Shown in pieces: positions 55,401 through 64,000 of a stretch of DNA of 64,000 nt. The notes under the pieces are model-generated. The model searched no databases, was not told the DNA's origin, and saw only the letters and a list, made by a program, of their open reading frames with translations. The DNA is from Fistulifera solaris. Lineage: Eukaryota; Bacillariophyta; Bacillariophyceae; Naviculales; Stauroneidaceae. The DNA lies in NCBI GenBank assembly GCA_030295235.1, contig AP026136.1, forward strand, positions 62,001 to 126,000, read 5' to 3'. Every line of letters starts with the position of its first letter. Positions within the stretch are counted from its first letter, which is position 1. The translations under genes and the position numbers were made by a program.

Positions 55401-56041
55401 GATGACAAGAAGCCTTCTTTCTGGAAAGCAGCAGAAGTTGCAGTCGTGCTTGCTGCCGACGTTGTTGTCGTCGTCGTTGCCAGAGTCACCGGATACACGT
55501 GCCCTACTTGCACTTGCACAGTGATAGATGTTATTGATGGTTGTTCTCTGTCTTCCAAAGGTGATGGCGTGTCACTGCTCAGCTGATAGGTATGACTTCG
55601 AAGTAGCGCCAGAATTTCCCAATTGTTCCTGGCATCACAAAGAATGAGATTGCCTTGCGCATATAGCTCCAAAATGAGTCCATATTTTCCCTTATCGGGT
55701 GCCGCAAATGTCATACAAACCACACGTTCATTCGACGCACCCAACTGAGTGATTTGTTCGAGTCGCAATCCTCGCACGTGTTTCCTTAACTTCGCACAAA
55801 AAGGACTCGGAGCCGTCGTATTCGTATTCCGTCCCGTCGTCGATACATGCAAACGAATTCCACTTTCGAGCACCAACAGCTCATTTGCCTTGTGCTGTTC
55901 GAATTTGATCCAGTACAAACTGCCATTCGTGTCGTCGTTGTAAATATTCACGACGCGTTGACCGACGAGAGATTGCAGTTCGGCCACCATGGCGGTCACA
56001 TCCAAGCCGTCAAAGCGGACTTTTGTAGCACTAGCTGTCAT
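52432..56041 (-). CDS. NEMF: NEMF/Rqc2 (NFACT) ribosome quality-control factor
   Basis: About 1,200 residues across two frame breaks, T4 54747-54750 and T4 53355-53358 on the plus strand (each one base short). NEMF/Rqc2 binds stalled 60S subunits, recruits the ligase Listerin and adds CAT tails. Domains: NFACT-N from MTASATKVRFDGLDVTAMVA; coiled coil with AAEQWQKQARAVQQHAVM; NFACT-R as KAWYEKFLWFITSDNYLVLG and KRYLRKQDLYLHADVAGAAS; an acidic linker with GQRGKAKRKMLKYADQDDED; and NFACT-C with LTGKPHPEDMILYAVPVLAP and IKLTPGAMKRGKASK. The HADVAGAAS motif of the NFACT-R core is kept. An extra Leu/Arg-rich stretch of about 100 residues lies between the linker and NFACT-C. Both breaks fall in conserved stretches that align after correction. 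Confidence 0.92.
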
Positions 56042-56701
56042 TTTTGTCCAGTAAATTATTCTCCTATTTTATACTACGAATGAATGGATTTGGGTAAAAC
56101 AGTTACAAAAGAGAAGCGATGAGTTGTTACGTAGTATTCACTCAAGAAAGAATGCGATGCAATGAAATGTCGCTTGGATGCACGGATGGATGGAAACAAT
56201 ATTGATGAGCGGAATGAATCATCAGACAGGGTTCGGGTTTATTCCCTTGTATGGAGTATGGAGCAATCACCCACCAGATTGACTTTGAAACGCTAAGAGT
56301 ATGACCCGGTACGACTTTGGTTGAGTGACTAGAGTCATGTATCGTGGATAAACAAATGATTGCGAATGAATTGCGCAAGCATGGTAGTAAGCTTCCAATT
56401 TATTGAGTACGATGCAAGTAGCCACAGCATTTTTAAACCTTGAATTACGAGGTAGAAAATCTTTGCGGATCGCATTCTAACGCGCATTTACTATAGACCG
56501 AAATGTAGGCTGGGCGTTTCACCTATATTCATGACTGAAATCCAGTCACGTTCACCAATTAGCACACGCTCGCGTCGTTGCGAAAATAATGTTATTCACC
56601 AAGAAGATGTTTACAAATGACAGCGCGCTATTACCGTTCACTGGATGGTTGTTTGCATTCTTTATCCAATTCTTCGATTATCGAGAAGACCTTTCTCATA
56701 G
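56042..56701. other. Divergent promoters of NEMF and EXS gene
   Basis: Contains the rearranged palindrome module at 56487-56550. Confidence 0.6.
56487..56550. repeat. Dispersed TGACTGAA palindrome module, rearranged
   Basis: TTTACTATAG (the inverted CTATAGTAAA block) at 56487-56496 precedes CATGACTGAAATCCAGTCA at 56530. A lone TTTACTATA block is also at 50355-50363. Confidence 0.55.
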
Positions 56702-58426
56702 ATGACGACCCGATCGTCCAGACAACGTCGAATCGCTCGCAATGTCATTCTTCTGGCGTGTATGTTACTCGCCCTCGGCTTGCTCTCCCGGCATTCCATT
56801 TTTCAAGCCCTGCGACGACATGAGCCCAGTGCTCGCATCTTTCGTGCCTTTCTCGAAATTCAATTGATTCTGTTAGGAACAGCATGTTCATTGTATCTGT
56901 GGTCACGGACGATTGGGGCGAAATGGATCGGACGACTTCTTTTCTTTTCGTCTACAAATGGTGACCTTGCGCTCTATGCACGTTTTCAAAATAAAGAGGA
57001 TGACAGCAACAACCATTACAGAGATAACGATGATTCGGACTTTGCACCATTATTTGTAGATGAGAATACGCTCGAAGAACTCTCCAACAAGCAAGAAGAG
57101 GAGACCAACAACGTAGACATCCTGGATGCCACGGAAGATGTACTCTTGGCTACCGGCCGTTCGAGTACAAGCTCTGTTCCCACTGCCGCAGATATCTTTC
57201 AGCTTTGCTTGGACAATTTACTGTTAATTTTGGTCGCTTTGTTCTTGTTCTCTTGGAGTGCTTCGGGGTATACTTCCCTGTCGAAATGGACGCAATATAT
57301 TGCATGGATTGCGGCGCCCACCTTCCCTCTTCTACTCTTTCTTTACGGCATGTTCAACATGCTACTTCACAAACAACATCGACCTCTTTGGAGTGTACTG
57401 GCGTGCACTTTAGGAGCCCCTCTTTTCCCCGTCACCTTTCGAGATGGTTTTGTAGGTGATGTATTGACATCATCGGTGCGTCCTATGCAAGATATCACAT
57501 TTACACTCGTTTATTTACTGTACGGATTGCAAGGATGGTGGTCACAAAGTTATGCAGCCGTGGCGGATGAGCAGCTCGAGTCAACGGATCCATCTTCATC
57601 GCTGCAAGACACTTTGGATTCGTCCATTTTGTTGCCGGCACTGGAGAAATCTTGGATATTGCATACAATATTGCTACCCTTTTGTGTCATTGGTCCACTC
57701 TGGTGGCGTTTCCTACAAAATTTACGGCAAGTCATGGATGAGCGAAGAAGATGGCCTTATTTAGGGAATGCTTTCAAATACTTTTTTGCAGCACAAGTGG
57801 CGGTGACGGGTGTTTATTATCCGAACTGGCATGGTAGTACCTTATGGTTGACGGCATTTGTGGTGGCAACATTGTATCAAATCTACTGGGATATCTTTAT
57901 GGATTGGGGATTGCTGGAACGGTCGTCTGGCCGGTGGAGGCTCCGGTCCGAACGTCTTTACAACAGTCGTGCACTGTATTGGTCGATCGCCTCCATCAAC
58001 GTCGTTTTACGGTTCTGTTGGACACTAACGTTCATACCACCACAGTATTTGAATCCTGCAGGAATCCTGATTCAACAAAATAAACTGATTATGAGCCCTT
58101 TCTTCGCCTCGGCTGAAATTGTACGTCGTACCCTATGGGGGTGGCTTCGGTTTGAGTATGAAGCCTTAAAAGTCCGAAAGGACGAAGGGGTATCCGAAGG
58201 TGATGAAATCCTTGTTACTGATAATCTGGAACTTGCTCCCATGGAGAAAATGGACACTGCAGAATCGAAGCCGTCGACCATCGAGTTTACGCCGCACACG
58301 CAAGTAAACTCATGGAATGACATGGCCTCATTGAACGACACACAGGTCTTGTTGGAGCTGAGCGTGTATGCCGTCACGTTTTTAACACTCTGGTTAGTCG
58401 CTGTAGCCCATCGAAGTACGCAATAG
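56702..58426 (+). CDS. EXS-domain membrane protein (ERD1/XPR1 type)
   Basis: 574 residues, one frame. About eight membrane helices. The EXS domain typical of yeast Erd1/Syg1 and animal XPR1 is visible: FPVTFRDGFVGDVLTSSVRP, LPFCVIGPLWWRFLQNLRQV, RRRWPYLGNAFKYFFAAQVA, TLYQIYWDIFMDWGLLER and RALYWSIASINVVLRFCWTL. No SPX domain precedes it, so it resembles Erd1 (Golgi phosphate recycling and retention of ER proteins) more than XPR1. An acidic loop of about 80 residues (100-180) separates the first helices from the rest. It is divergent from NEMF with 660 bp between, which holds a copy of the TGACTGAA palindrome. Confidence 0.85.
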   Translation: MTTRSSRQRRIARNVILLACMLLALGLLSRHSIFQALRRHEPSARIFRAFLEIQLILLGTACSLYLWSRTIGAKWIGRLLFFSSTNGDLALYARFQNKEDDSNNHYRDNDDSDFAPLFVDENTLEELSNKQEEETNNVDILDATEDVLLATGRSSTSSVPTAADIFQLCLDNLLLILVALFLFSWSASGYTSLSKWTQYIAWIAAPTFPLLLFLYGMFNMLLHKQHRPLWSVLACTLGAPLFPVTFRDGFVGDVLTSSVRPMQDITFTLVYLLYGLQGWWSQSYAAVADEQLESTDPSSSLQDTLDSSILLPALEKSWILHTILLPFCVIGPLWWRFLQNLRQVMDERRRWPYLGNAFKYFFAAQVAVTGVYYPNWHGSTLWLTAFVVATLYQIYWDIFMDWGLLERSSGRWRLRSERLYNSRALYWSIASINVVLRFCWTLTFIPPQYLNPAGILIQQNKLIMSPFFASAEIVRRTLWGWLRFEYEALKVRKDEGVSEGDEILVTDNLELAPMEKMDTAESKPSTIEFTPHTQVNSWNDMASLNDTQVLLELSVYAVTFLTLWLVAVAHRSTQ

Positions 58427-58575
58427 CATCAAAAGTTTTTGTCTTGCATTCAATAACGTTGTCGCTTTTCTTGCAATGATCCCGATGACATATCCTGCTT
58501 TAAAATGTTTCGATTTGCAGTAAGCTTCCCAGATTGCATAATTTATGGTATCGATTGCGAAGCAAACAGATCGTC

Positions 58576-59514
58576 CTACTTCGAGCCACGACGGAATAGG
58601 TTACCAAGCGCTTTGCTTGGACTAATGCCATTCGTCAACTTTTCTGGTTCCTCTTCTTCCTTGAACGAATCGGCTACTTTCAAAACGTCCTCGTATTCGC
58701 CTTCAATTAGTGTGATAAACAGCAGACTGAGCTTGAGTTGTGTCTTTTCAACATCTTCTTTGGCGATTTCCGAGAAGTCTTCAATGTTTCGGATGAAGGC
58801 CGCTTGGTCTTTCTTTGATACGAGATTTTCCCCTATGCCTTCTAAAGCATTGAGAATCGCTGCGAAACCTATTTCGGACGGCCGAATCGCGACAAATTTT
58901 TGATGACTGATGACCAACTCTGTCTGAAACCTAGCAAAGTCCATCAGTAACTGAGTGGCTCGGTGGTGAATTCCTTTTGGAGCCAGCGCCATAAAGTGTT
59001 GCACAAATCCCAATGGTGTCGGTCCATTGACTCTAAATTTGAGCGTTTGTAGTATAGTTTGCTCCATAGTCACAAACTCCATTTCGTCGTACATGCCATG
59101 ACTGAGATCTGCCAAGAGAGACGTCTCGATTTCCATTGGTTCATGCATCTTGATAGCCACATACAGAGTTGTCATAGCCGCTAATTGATATTCCTTCCGA
59201 TTGCCCAGAGTCTCCTTGCCCTTCCTCGTGCATAGATATCGGTCCAAAAAGGACATGCCGATGCCCACCGTTTCTCTTCGGAATTTGCAATAGTCGATCA
59301 CATGATAGCACCACTCACACATTTTTGTTCGGCAATCTTCATCTACCGGCTTGGCTGACAATTTGCGGAGCTCTTCCTTATCGGCAAGATAATCATGCAC
59401 CATGTACGTCGTTTCCTCTTGAATCCGCATTATGGCAATCAGATCGGCCAGATCGTTTTGATCTAAGGCAGGAAGTAATGACCCCTCGAGATTATTTGGA
59501 GTGAGAGCAGGCAT
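58576..59514 (-). CDS. Diatom-type cyclin, copy 1
   Basis: 312 residues, one frame. The N-terminal cyclin box spans about residues 30-165: MRIQEETTYMVHDYL, then MCEWCYHVIDYCKFRRETVG, MSFLDRYLCTRKG and LAAMTTLYVAIKMHEP. A C-terminal cyclin fold follows (FMALAPKGIHHRATQLLMDF, IRPSEIGFAAILNALEGIG). Spacing and motifs fit the expanded diatom-specific cyclins (dsCYC), which sense nutrient or light status and start the cell cycle by binding CDKs. It ends in a basic stretch (NLFRRGSK). The intact start MPALTPNN guided the choice of start in copy 2. Confidence 0.88.
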   Translation of the reverse strand: MPALTPNNLEGSLLPALDQNDLADLIAIMRIQEETTYMVHDYLADKEELRKLSAKPVDEDCRTKMCEWCYHVIDYCKFRRETVGIGMSFLDRYLCTRKGKETLGNRKEYQLAAMTTLYVAIKMHEPMEIETSLLADLSHGMYDEMEFVTMEQTILQTLKFRVNGPTPLGFVQHFMALAPKGIHHRATQLLMDFARFQTELVISHQKFVAIRPSEIGFAAILNALEGIGENLVSKKDQAAFIRNIEDFSEIAKEDVEKTQLKLSLLFITLIEGEYEDVLKVADSFKEEEEPEKLTNGISPSKALGNLFRRGSK

Positions 59515-60076
59515 TTCGAAATCAAGCTGACCTGCAACGAATCTGTTTCAATACCAAACACGACGCTAGTCCTCTTGTTTTGACTGCAGATGAAATGCTT
59601 GCCGGGGCGAGAGCGATGACCGAGACTGTGATGCGGTCGAGGTCGACGGAGAGAAGCAGGTCCTCGAAGAAGAGGTATGATCAACGCAAAACCAAGTTCT
59701 ATGGTCAATGTGACCTTTGTGACTTGTGACTGACTCGAAGACATTATTATTAGGGAAAAAAGTCTCACAAAGAGAGAACGAAAAATGAGTCATGAGACAT
59801 GAGACATCGAGTCACGGATTCACGGTCATCGGACTATGACACCTCTTAGAGAGAGGACTGGTGAATGAAAAGTGTACGAAGCAGCTAACGAACGACCGAT
59901 TTCTTTCGGTGGTAGATCCATAAGGGTCTTGAATCTTGTAGATTAACCGGTAAAAACGCTGCTGAAAAAGCGGTGTTGGAAATAAACAGAAAGAATGAGA
60001 CAACTAGCTTCCGATTTTATGAAGGTTTAGATTATGAAAATATGCCTTGCGAAACATAGAATTTTTGGGTTGCACG
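59515..60076. other. Intergenic between the two cyclins
   Basis: Has CATGAGACATGAGACATCGAG near 59795; no gene recognised. Confidence 0.55.
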
Positions 60077-61028
60077 TCATTGTGAAACCATAACAGAGCT
60101 TGGGCTATTTTGACGGAAAACAGTGCCACGTTTCTTGTCTTTACCCATTATTTCAAAAGTGGAAATCTCTTCCTCTTTTTTGATAGATGAAATTAAAAAA
60201 TCAGCCCCCATTGCTTTAAAAAGTAGATTGCTCAGCTTAGCTTGCGTATCTAGTATATCTTCGATGAATAGTTTGGTAGATTCCTCGATGATACGAATAA
60301 AACTTATTCGGGCTTTCAATGTAAGTATGGATTCGTCTAAGCCTTCCATAGCATTTAAAAGTGCTGCAAATGCAGCTTCAGAAGGTCTTATTGTACAAAG
60401 CGATTGACTGGAAACAAGAAGCTCTGTCTGGTACCTTGCGGAGTCAAAGATCAGGGCCACAACATCGGGGTGAATCGTAAACGGCGCTAAACCCAAAAAC
60501 ACTTGAACAAAACTGAGTGCGGTTGGACCACATACGCGATATTCGAGTACTTCTAGAATTTGCTGCTCCATATCCACTAAATCCATTTCACAGTACATCC
60601 CCTGGCTGAGATCAGCTAAGAGACTCGTGTCTACTTCCATTGGCTCTGAAATTTTTATCGCGATGTAAAGTACTGTCATCGCCACAAGCTGATAGTACTT
60701 TTGAGAGAGCAGAGCAGGACGGCCTTGCTCAGTGCTAAGATATCGATCCAAGTACGACATCGCCACCACAACAGTTTCTCGTCTAAACTTGCAATAATTG
60801 ATGACGTGAAAGCACCATTGGCACATTTTCATGCGACAATCCTCGCTAACTGGTTTTCTGCCAGATTTTCTCAGGACCACTGTTTGTTTCATATAATCGT
60901 CCACCGCGTAAGTAGTTTCCTCTTGTATACACATTATCCCGATCTGATCGACCAGCTCAGCCCGCGATAAGGTAGGCAGTTCTAGCTAGTACTTCCACGG
61001 CAAGAGGTTCGAGAGCTACACAAGGCAT
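60077..61028 (-). CDS. Diatom-type cyclin, copy 2
   Basis: About 316 residues if the start is at 61028. The cyclin box begins MCIQEETTYAVDDYM and continues MCQWCFHVINYCKFRRETVV, MSYLDRYLSTEQG and VAMTVLYIAIKISEPMEVD, clearly a paralog of copy 1. Upstream, in frame, LPTLSRAELVDQIGIM matches LPALDQNDLADLIAIM of copy 1, so the protein starts before the first Met at 60934. A one-base excess at TT 60980-60981 blocks the join to MPCVALEPLAVEVLAR. Tail differs from copy 1 (KKRGTVFRQNSPSS). The pair shares strand and arrangement and probably arose by tandem duplication. Confidence 0.83.
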
Positions 61029-61651
61029 CTTTGCTCTCGCTTGTCGAATCGCGCAAAATGGAGCTTCTGGAAGATTGTTTCGTTTTGCTATCCAACAATC
61101 CATGGAATCTTCCTCTGGACGAGCATCGGATGGTAAAGGTAAAAAAAGTTTTCCCGACGAAAGAGGGTCGAGATTTTGTGCCCCGAAGGAACAACACAAC
61201 GAGCAACTCACTCATATTGACAGTACCTGGTAGTGACCGGTGCTTGATGTAATATCACGAAGCTCGAAGCTTGCTAACGGTGTCCGAAAGGCTTCGAAGT
61301 TCGACGTCTTCTACACTAAGATGGTGTCTCTCTCTAGACTCTAGACAAGAGAAAACAATAGACAATACGAAATTGACACTTTGAATTTGAAGCATATCTG
61401 ACTTTAAAACACTTTAGTCATAAAGATCTAGTACCGTAGACAGATGACAAATGACCATTTTTCTTACACCTGTATAAACTGTAGGAGTGACAAGACTGAG
61501 CTAATAGGCAGTCCCGGAAGAAATCGGTCGCTTTCAATCAGTGCCTCTTCTCTCTTCTCCATAAATTATATTGATTCTTAGTAATGTTACTCAACTGTGA
61601 CATGTGATTGAAGAGCATCTGGTCCCACGACCATAGATTGATAGGTTTTGT
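61029..61651. other. Intergenic
   Basis: Promoter of cyclin copy 2 and 3' flank of the RRM-like gene; one TACCTGGTA at 61224. Confidence 0.55.
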
Positions 61652-62506
61652 TCAAACGATCTGTCTCGGATACGGGGCCAACACCAGTTTGTTATCGTCC
61701 ATGAACTCCCCCTGCTTCTCTCGAAGTGCCGATCGAGCCCAGGATGCATCCGCAAAATGCACCAAAAATGTCCTGGGCCGATCGTCCCGACCTCCTTTCC
61801 ATTCTTCGACCGCCTTTGCTCCCGGTTTTAGATCGTATCGACTAAACAGATTCATCACATTCATGATCGTTGTCTTGAGTGGGCAATTTTCCACGCGAAT
61901 CGTGGCATCCGAGACACGGTAAAACGGTCGTTTCGCATCGCGGTGTTCGGAGACGATGACTTTTTTCCACGAACAAAAAAGACCCGCATCGGCGGATTGA
62001 TTGAGCACGGCTTGGACCAACGATCGATTTTTTAACTGAATAAACCAGCCAGTTGGTCGGGCCAACATCGACAGATTCAAGTGCGCCTTTTGAATACACG
62101 AGGAGTCATTGTTGAAATGTAGCGATGGAACGGGGTCGATCGAATCCCATGAGGCATCCAAGTCAACAATGCCCCGTTTGTTTTCTCGTTCGAGTGCTAA
62201 CTGAACTCCTTCCAACATGGCTTCTAAAGAAGAAGTCGGTGGTATTCCATCGATTTGAATCCAGTTGCTTTGTGCGACGCGTTCTCCAGCTGCCTGCATA
62301 TGATCACCCACAATACTTCCTGTCGGTAACCGTTGTTTCTTATTCGTGTTCTTCTTTCTGTGAGATATTGCAGAAGATGGCGTAGGAACGGTCTCGGAGA
62401 ATAACAGTCCGGACGACGAAGTGAAAGCAGATAAACAGAGGTGAAGTGGTCTCTTCCATTGCTGTAAACGACTAATAGATCGTCCTGTCTTGAGTAAAAT
62501 TGTCAT
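61652..62506 (-). CDS. RRM-like protein, possibly mitochondrial
   Basis: 284 residues from the Met at 62506; a longer frame starts at 62545. The first 40 residues are basic and Ser/Leu-rich without acids (TILLKTGRSISRLQQWKRPL), as in mitochondrial presequences. Two regions look like divergent RNA-recognition folds: NWIQIDGIPPTSSLEAMLEG with GWFIQLKNRSLVQAVLNQSA, and ATIRVENCPLKTTIMNVMNL with RTFLVHFADASWARSALREK and NKLVLAPYPRQIV. The RNP aromatic residues are only partly kept. No named family is recognised. Confidence 0.6.
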   Translation of the reverse strand: MTILLKTGRSISRLQQWKRPLHLCLSAFTSSSGLLFSETVPTPSSAISHRKKNTNKKQRLPTGSIVGDHMQAAGERVAQSNWIQIDGIPPTSSLEAMLEGVQLALERENKRGIVDLDASWDSIDPVPSLHFNNDSSCIQKAHLNLSMLARPTGWFIQLKNRSLVQAVLNQSADAGLFCSWKKVIVSEHRDAKRPFYRVSDATIRVENCPLKTTIMNVMNLFSRYDLKPGAKAVEEWKGGRDDRPRTFLVHFADASWARSALREKQGEFMDDNKLVLAPYPRQIV

Positions 62507-62980
62507 TTTCTCTTTTTTGTTGCAATCAGGTAGATAGAAAGACACTATGAGGTTCTTATTGATTTGAAAGAAGATAGAAACTGTTCTTCTGCTTGTAGTC
62601 GAAGGAAGACCTCCCGATTTTTTGGATGTGGGAGAAAAACGATGCGCTGCGAGATAAACGATCGTCCTTCGTCCGAGAACTTCAGAAGGCTTAACTAAAA
62701 AACAAGGTTGGAAACAAAGGAGATCAAAGACCTAAGTATTTACAATCATTATACTTCTCAAAGTGGACGGAAATGTTAACACCCAGCGCCCAGCGCATCG
62801 CGCTGCACCGCAGTTTTCTTTTTGTTGCTATCGAAAACGTCTCGATATTTTCAAGCATTCATATTATTGTTGTCGTGGTGCGAATTGGCCTCTTTTTGCT
62901 TGGAGAGGTCTTACCATGAAACACTCCTCTGAACCTATAGATTCAATTTGTTTAGAAAAGGACTTGACTGATTAGGGACG
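62507..62980. other. Divergent promoters
   Basis: Between the RRM-like and PP2C genes; nothing recognised. Confidence 0.55.
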
Positions 62981-64000
62981 ATGGAGAACAATTTGACTCA
63001 CAACAATCGCAGTGCGTTCTCGCGTGTTGCCGCACCAACCGGTCCATCCTCAACCAACACGAATGCAAAACCACCCTCTCAGGTCACTTTTGAAGGAGAT
63101 CTTTCGGAACAGACAATGGAATCTCGTACGACGTCCTTCCCTTCATCGCCCAGTCGAGGACTCGCGTCTTCGGAAGAAGACAGCGTTGCCGAAATGGACT
63201 ATATGAGCGAAAGTTCGAATGTATCCATCAAAGAAACGGACGTGTCCACGGACGAATACAGTCACAAAAATATCGTACCGCCGAATCGACCCGACGATGG
63301 AGCGTTGCCTGCCGAAGACTCGTTGTTTCGTGTCCCTTCCGCGCGTCAAGTGAAATGGACACCTACCCATGTCGTCAGCAATACCAGCTTGGAAGACGAT
63401 CATCGTCCCCTCTGTCTACCGCGCTTTCGGGATACTCAGACGTGTATTTGGACGGCCTCGCATGCGGCGAATGCCCCCACGGAAGATCGGAGCGCGTATT
63501 TGGTCAACTTGTTGTTGCAACCGCTCCCACCCAATTTTGATTCCGAGACGCAATTACTGCCGTTGGAGCCGGATTATAAGACATTGATTCGACTTAATTT
63601 GTGGTGTGTTGTCGATGGTCATGGGGGTGGCTGTGTGGCGACGTACGCGTCCGAAGTTCTGTTGCCACACATTGCGGCTTCGGTCTCGCGGGCTTTGGGA
63701 TGCGCGATTATTGACCGGGGTGTGTGCGTCGTGAATGGAGAGTTGCGCGATGCGAATGCTCTGGATTTGGATGGGCTCATCACGACATCGGATCGGAGTG
63801 TCTTTAATCCCAATTCAATTCATTATCGGTCTCCTTTTGAACGATCCGATTCGGAGTTGAACGGCGAGGCGGAGCAGAATCTGTCGGAAGTAGACGGTTC
63901 CGTGGAAGCGAGAACGACGGCCTCTATGGCAGACTCCACCGGAAAAGAATCGCAAGATAGTATGACGGCTCCCGCTTCGGTCGATACACCTACAAGGGTG
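62981..64000 (+). CDS. PP2C-type Ser/Thr phosphatase, 3' partial
   Basis: The frame is open from the ATG at 62981 to the right edge (340 codons), so the C terminus lies outside. After about 150 disordered Ser/Glu-rich residues comes the PP2C core: RDTQTCIWTASHAANAPTED with NLWCVVDGHGGGCVATYASE, where VVDGHGG carries the metal-binding Asp and the family DGHGG motif, then LLPHIAASVSRAL. An acidic insertion of about 100 residues then starts. PP2C enzymes are Mn/Mg-dependent phosphatases in stress and light signalling. The remaining Asp ligands (GDS, DG..D) are beyond the window. Confidence 0.82.
   Translation, partial: MENNLTHNNRSAFSRVAAPTGPSSTNTNAKPPSQVTFEGDLSEQTMESRTTSFPSSPSRGLASSEEDSVAEMDYMSESSNVSIKETDVSTDEYSHKNIVPPNRPDDGALPAEDSLFRVPSARQVKWTPTHVVSNTSLEDDHRPLCLPRFRDTQTCIWTASHAANAPTEDRSAYLVNLLLQPLPPNFDSETQLLPLEPDYKTLIRLNLWCVVDGHGGGCVATYASEVLLPHIAASVSRALGCAIIDRGVCVVNGELRDANALDLDGLITTSDRSVFNPNSIHYRSPFERSDSELNGEAEQNLSEVDGSVEARTTASMADSTGKESQDSMTAPASVDTPTRV

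Noticed and set aside
20830-56041. Programmed ribosomal frameshifting as explanation for the frame breaks
   Set aside because: Both directions, many different run types and many unrelated genes; no recurring slippery site.

Overview
This window looks like nuclear DNA of a diatom, most likely a pennate one. The evidence is: two tandem cyclins of the diatom-specific type; a DUF6824-type 'CGRG' protein; several preproteins with a signal peptide followed by an ASAFAP-like plastid cleavage site (SGSAF, SQAF, NAAF, GAFAF); short GT-AG introns of 65-94 nt; close gene spacing on both strands; and an intron-containing tRNA-Pro. I cannot name the species from sequence alone. Many single-base frame breaks at homopolymer runs suggest a draft assembly from a homopolymer-prone platform.

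Layout. 1-5.7 kb: 2OG-Fe(II) oxygenase (5' partial), an 8-Cys secreted protein (-), a two-domain PPC-like surface protein, a SWEET sugar transporter. 5.9-10.1 kb: AMBRA1-like WD40 protein (-) and a KH RNA-binding protein (+), divergent. 11.1-15.7 kb: one very long acidic disordered protein. 16.6-22.6 kb: second 8-Cys secreted protein, PPR-SMR protein (-), ArsJ-like MFS exporter. 22.8-29.3 kb: CIAPIN1/Dre2 (-), a secreted Pro/Ala-rich protein, a four-exon secreted acetamidase/formamidase, a plastid SET methyltransferase. 29.9-34 kb: plastid DUF819 membrane protein and organellar 5'-3' exonuclease (-). 34-39.3 kb: repeat-rich stretch with two 34-bp minisatellites in opposite orientation, a 265-bp MITE, a small secreted protein and the DUF6824 gene. 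39.3-46.7 kb: geranylgeranyltransferase-I beta, a DLNG-type NLI/FCP phosphatase relative (-), tRNA-Pro (-), ZIP metal transporter, divergent kinase-fold protein (-), a thylakoid-type small protein. 47-51.7 kb: three tandem cyclophilin-like type II membrane proteins (-). 52.4-64 kb: NEMF/Rqc2 (-), EXS-domain protein, two diatom cyclins (-), RRM-like protein (-), PP2C phosphatase (3' partial).

How the genes relate. There is no operon-like pathway. The links are local: gene families created by tandem duplication (cyclophilin-like x3, cyclins x2), a dispersed pair of 8-Cys proteins, and four plastid-targeted products. Intergenic DNA carries two recurrent palindromic motifs, TGACTGAA(N)TTCAGTCA and TACCAGGTA, mostly upstream of genes.

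Reading note. About 24 single-nucleotide frame breaks split otherwise intact conserved genes. Nearly all lie in homopolymers, and in each case one base more or less restores a continuous conserved protein. I therefore annotate whole genes across these breaks and give the position of each. Spans include introns; exon limits are in the text.
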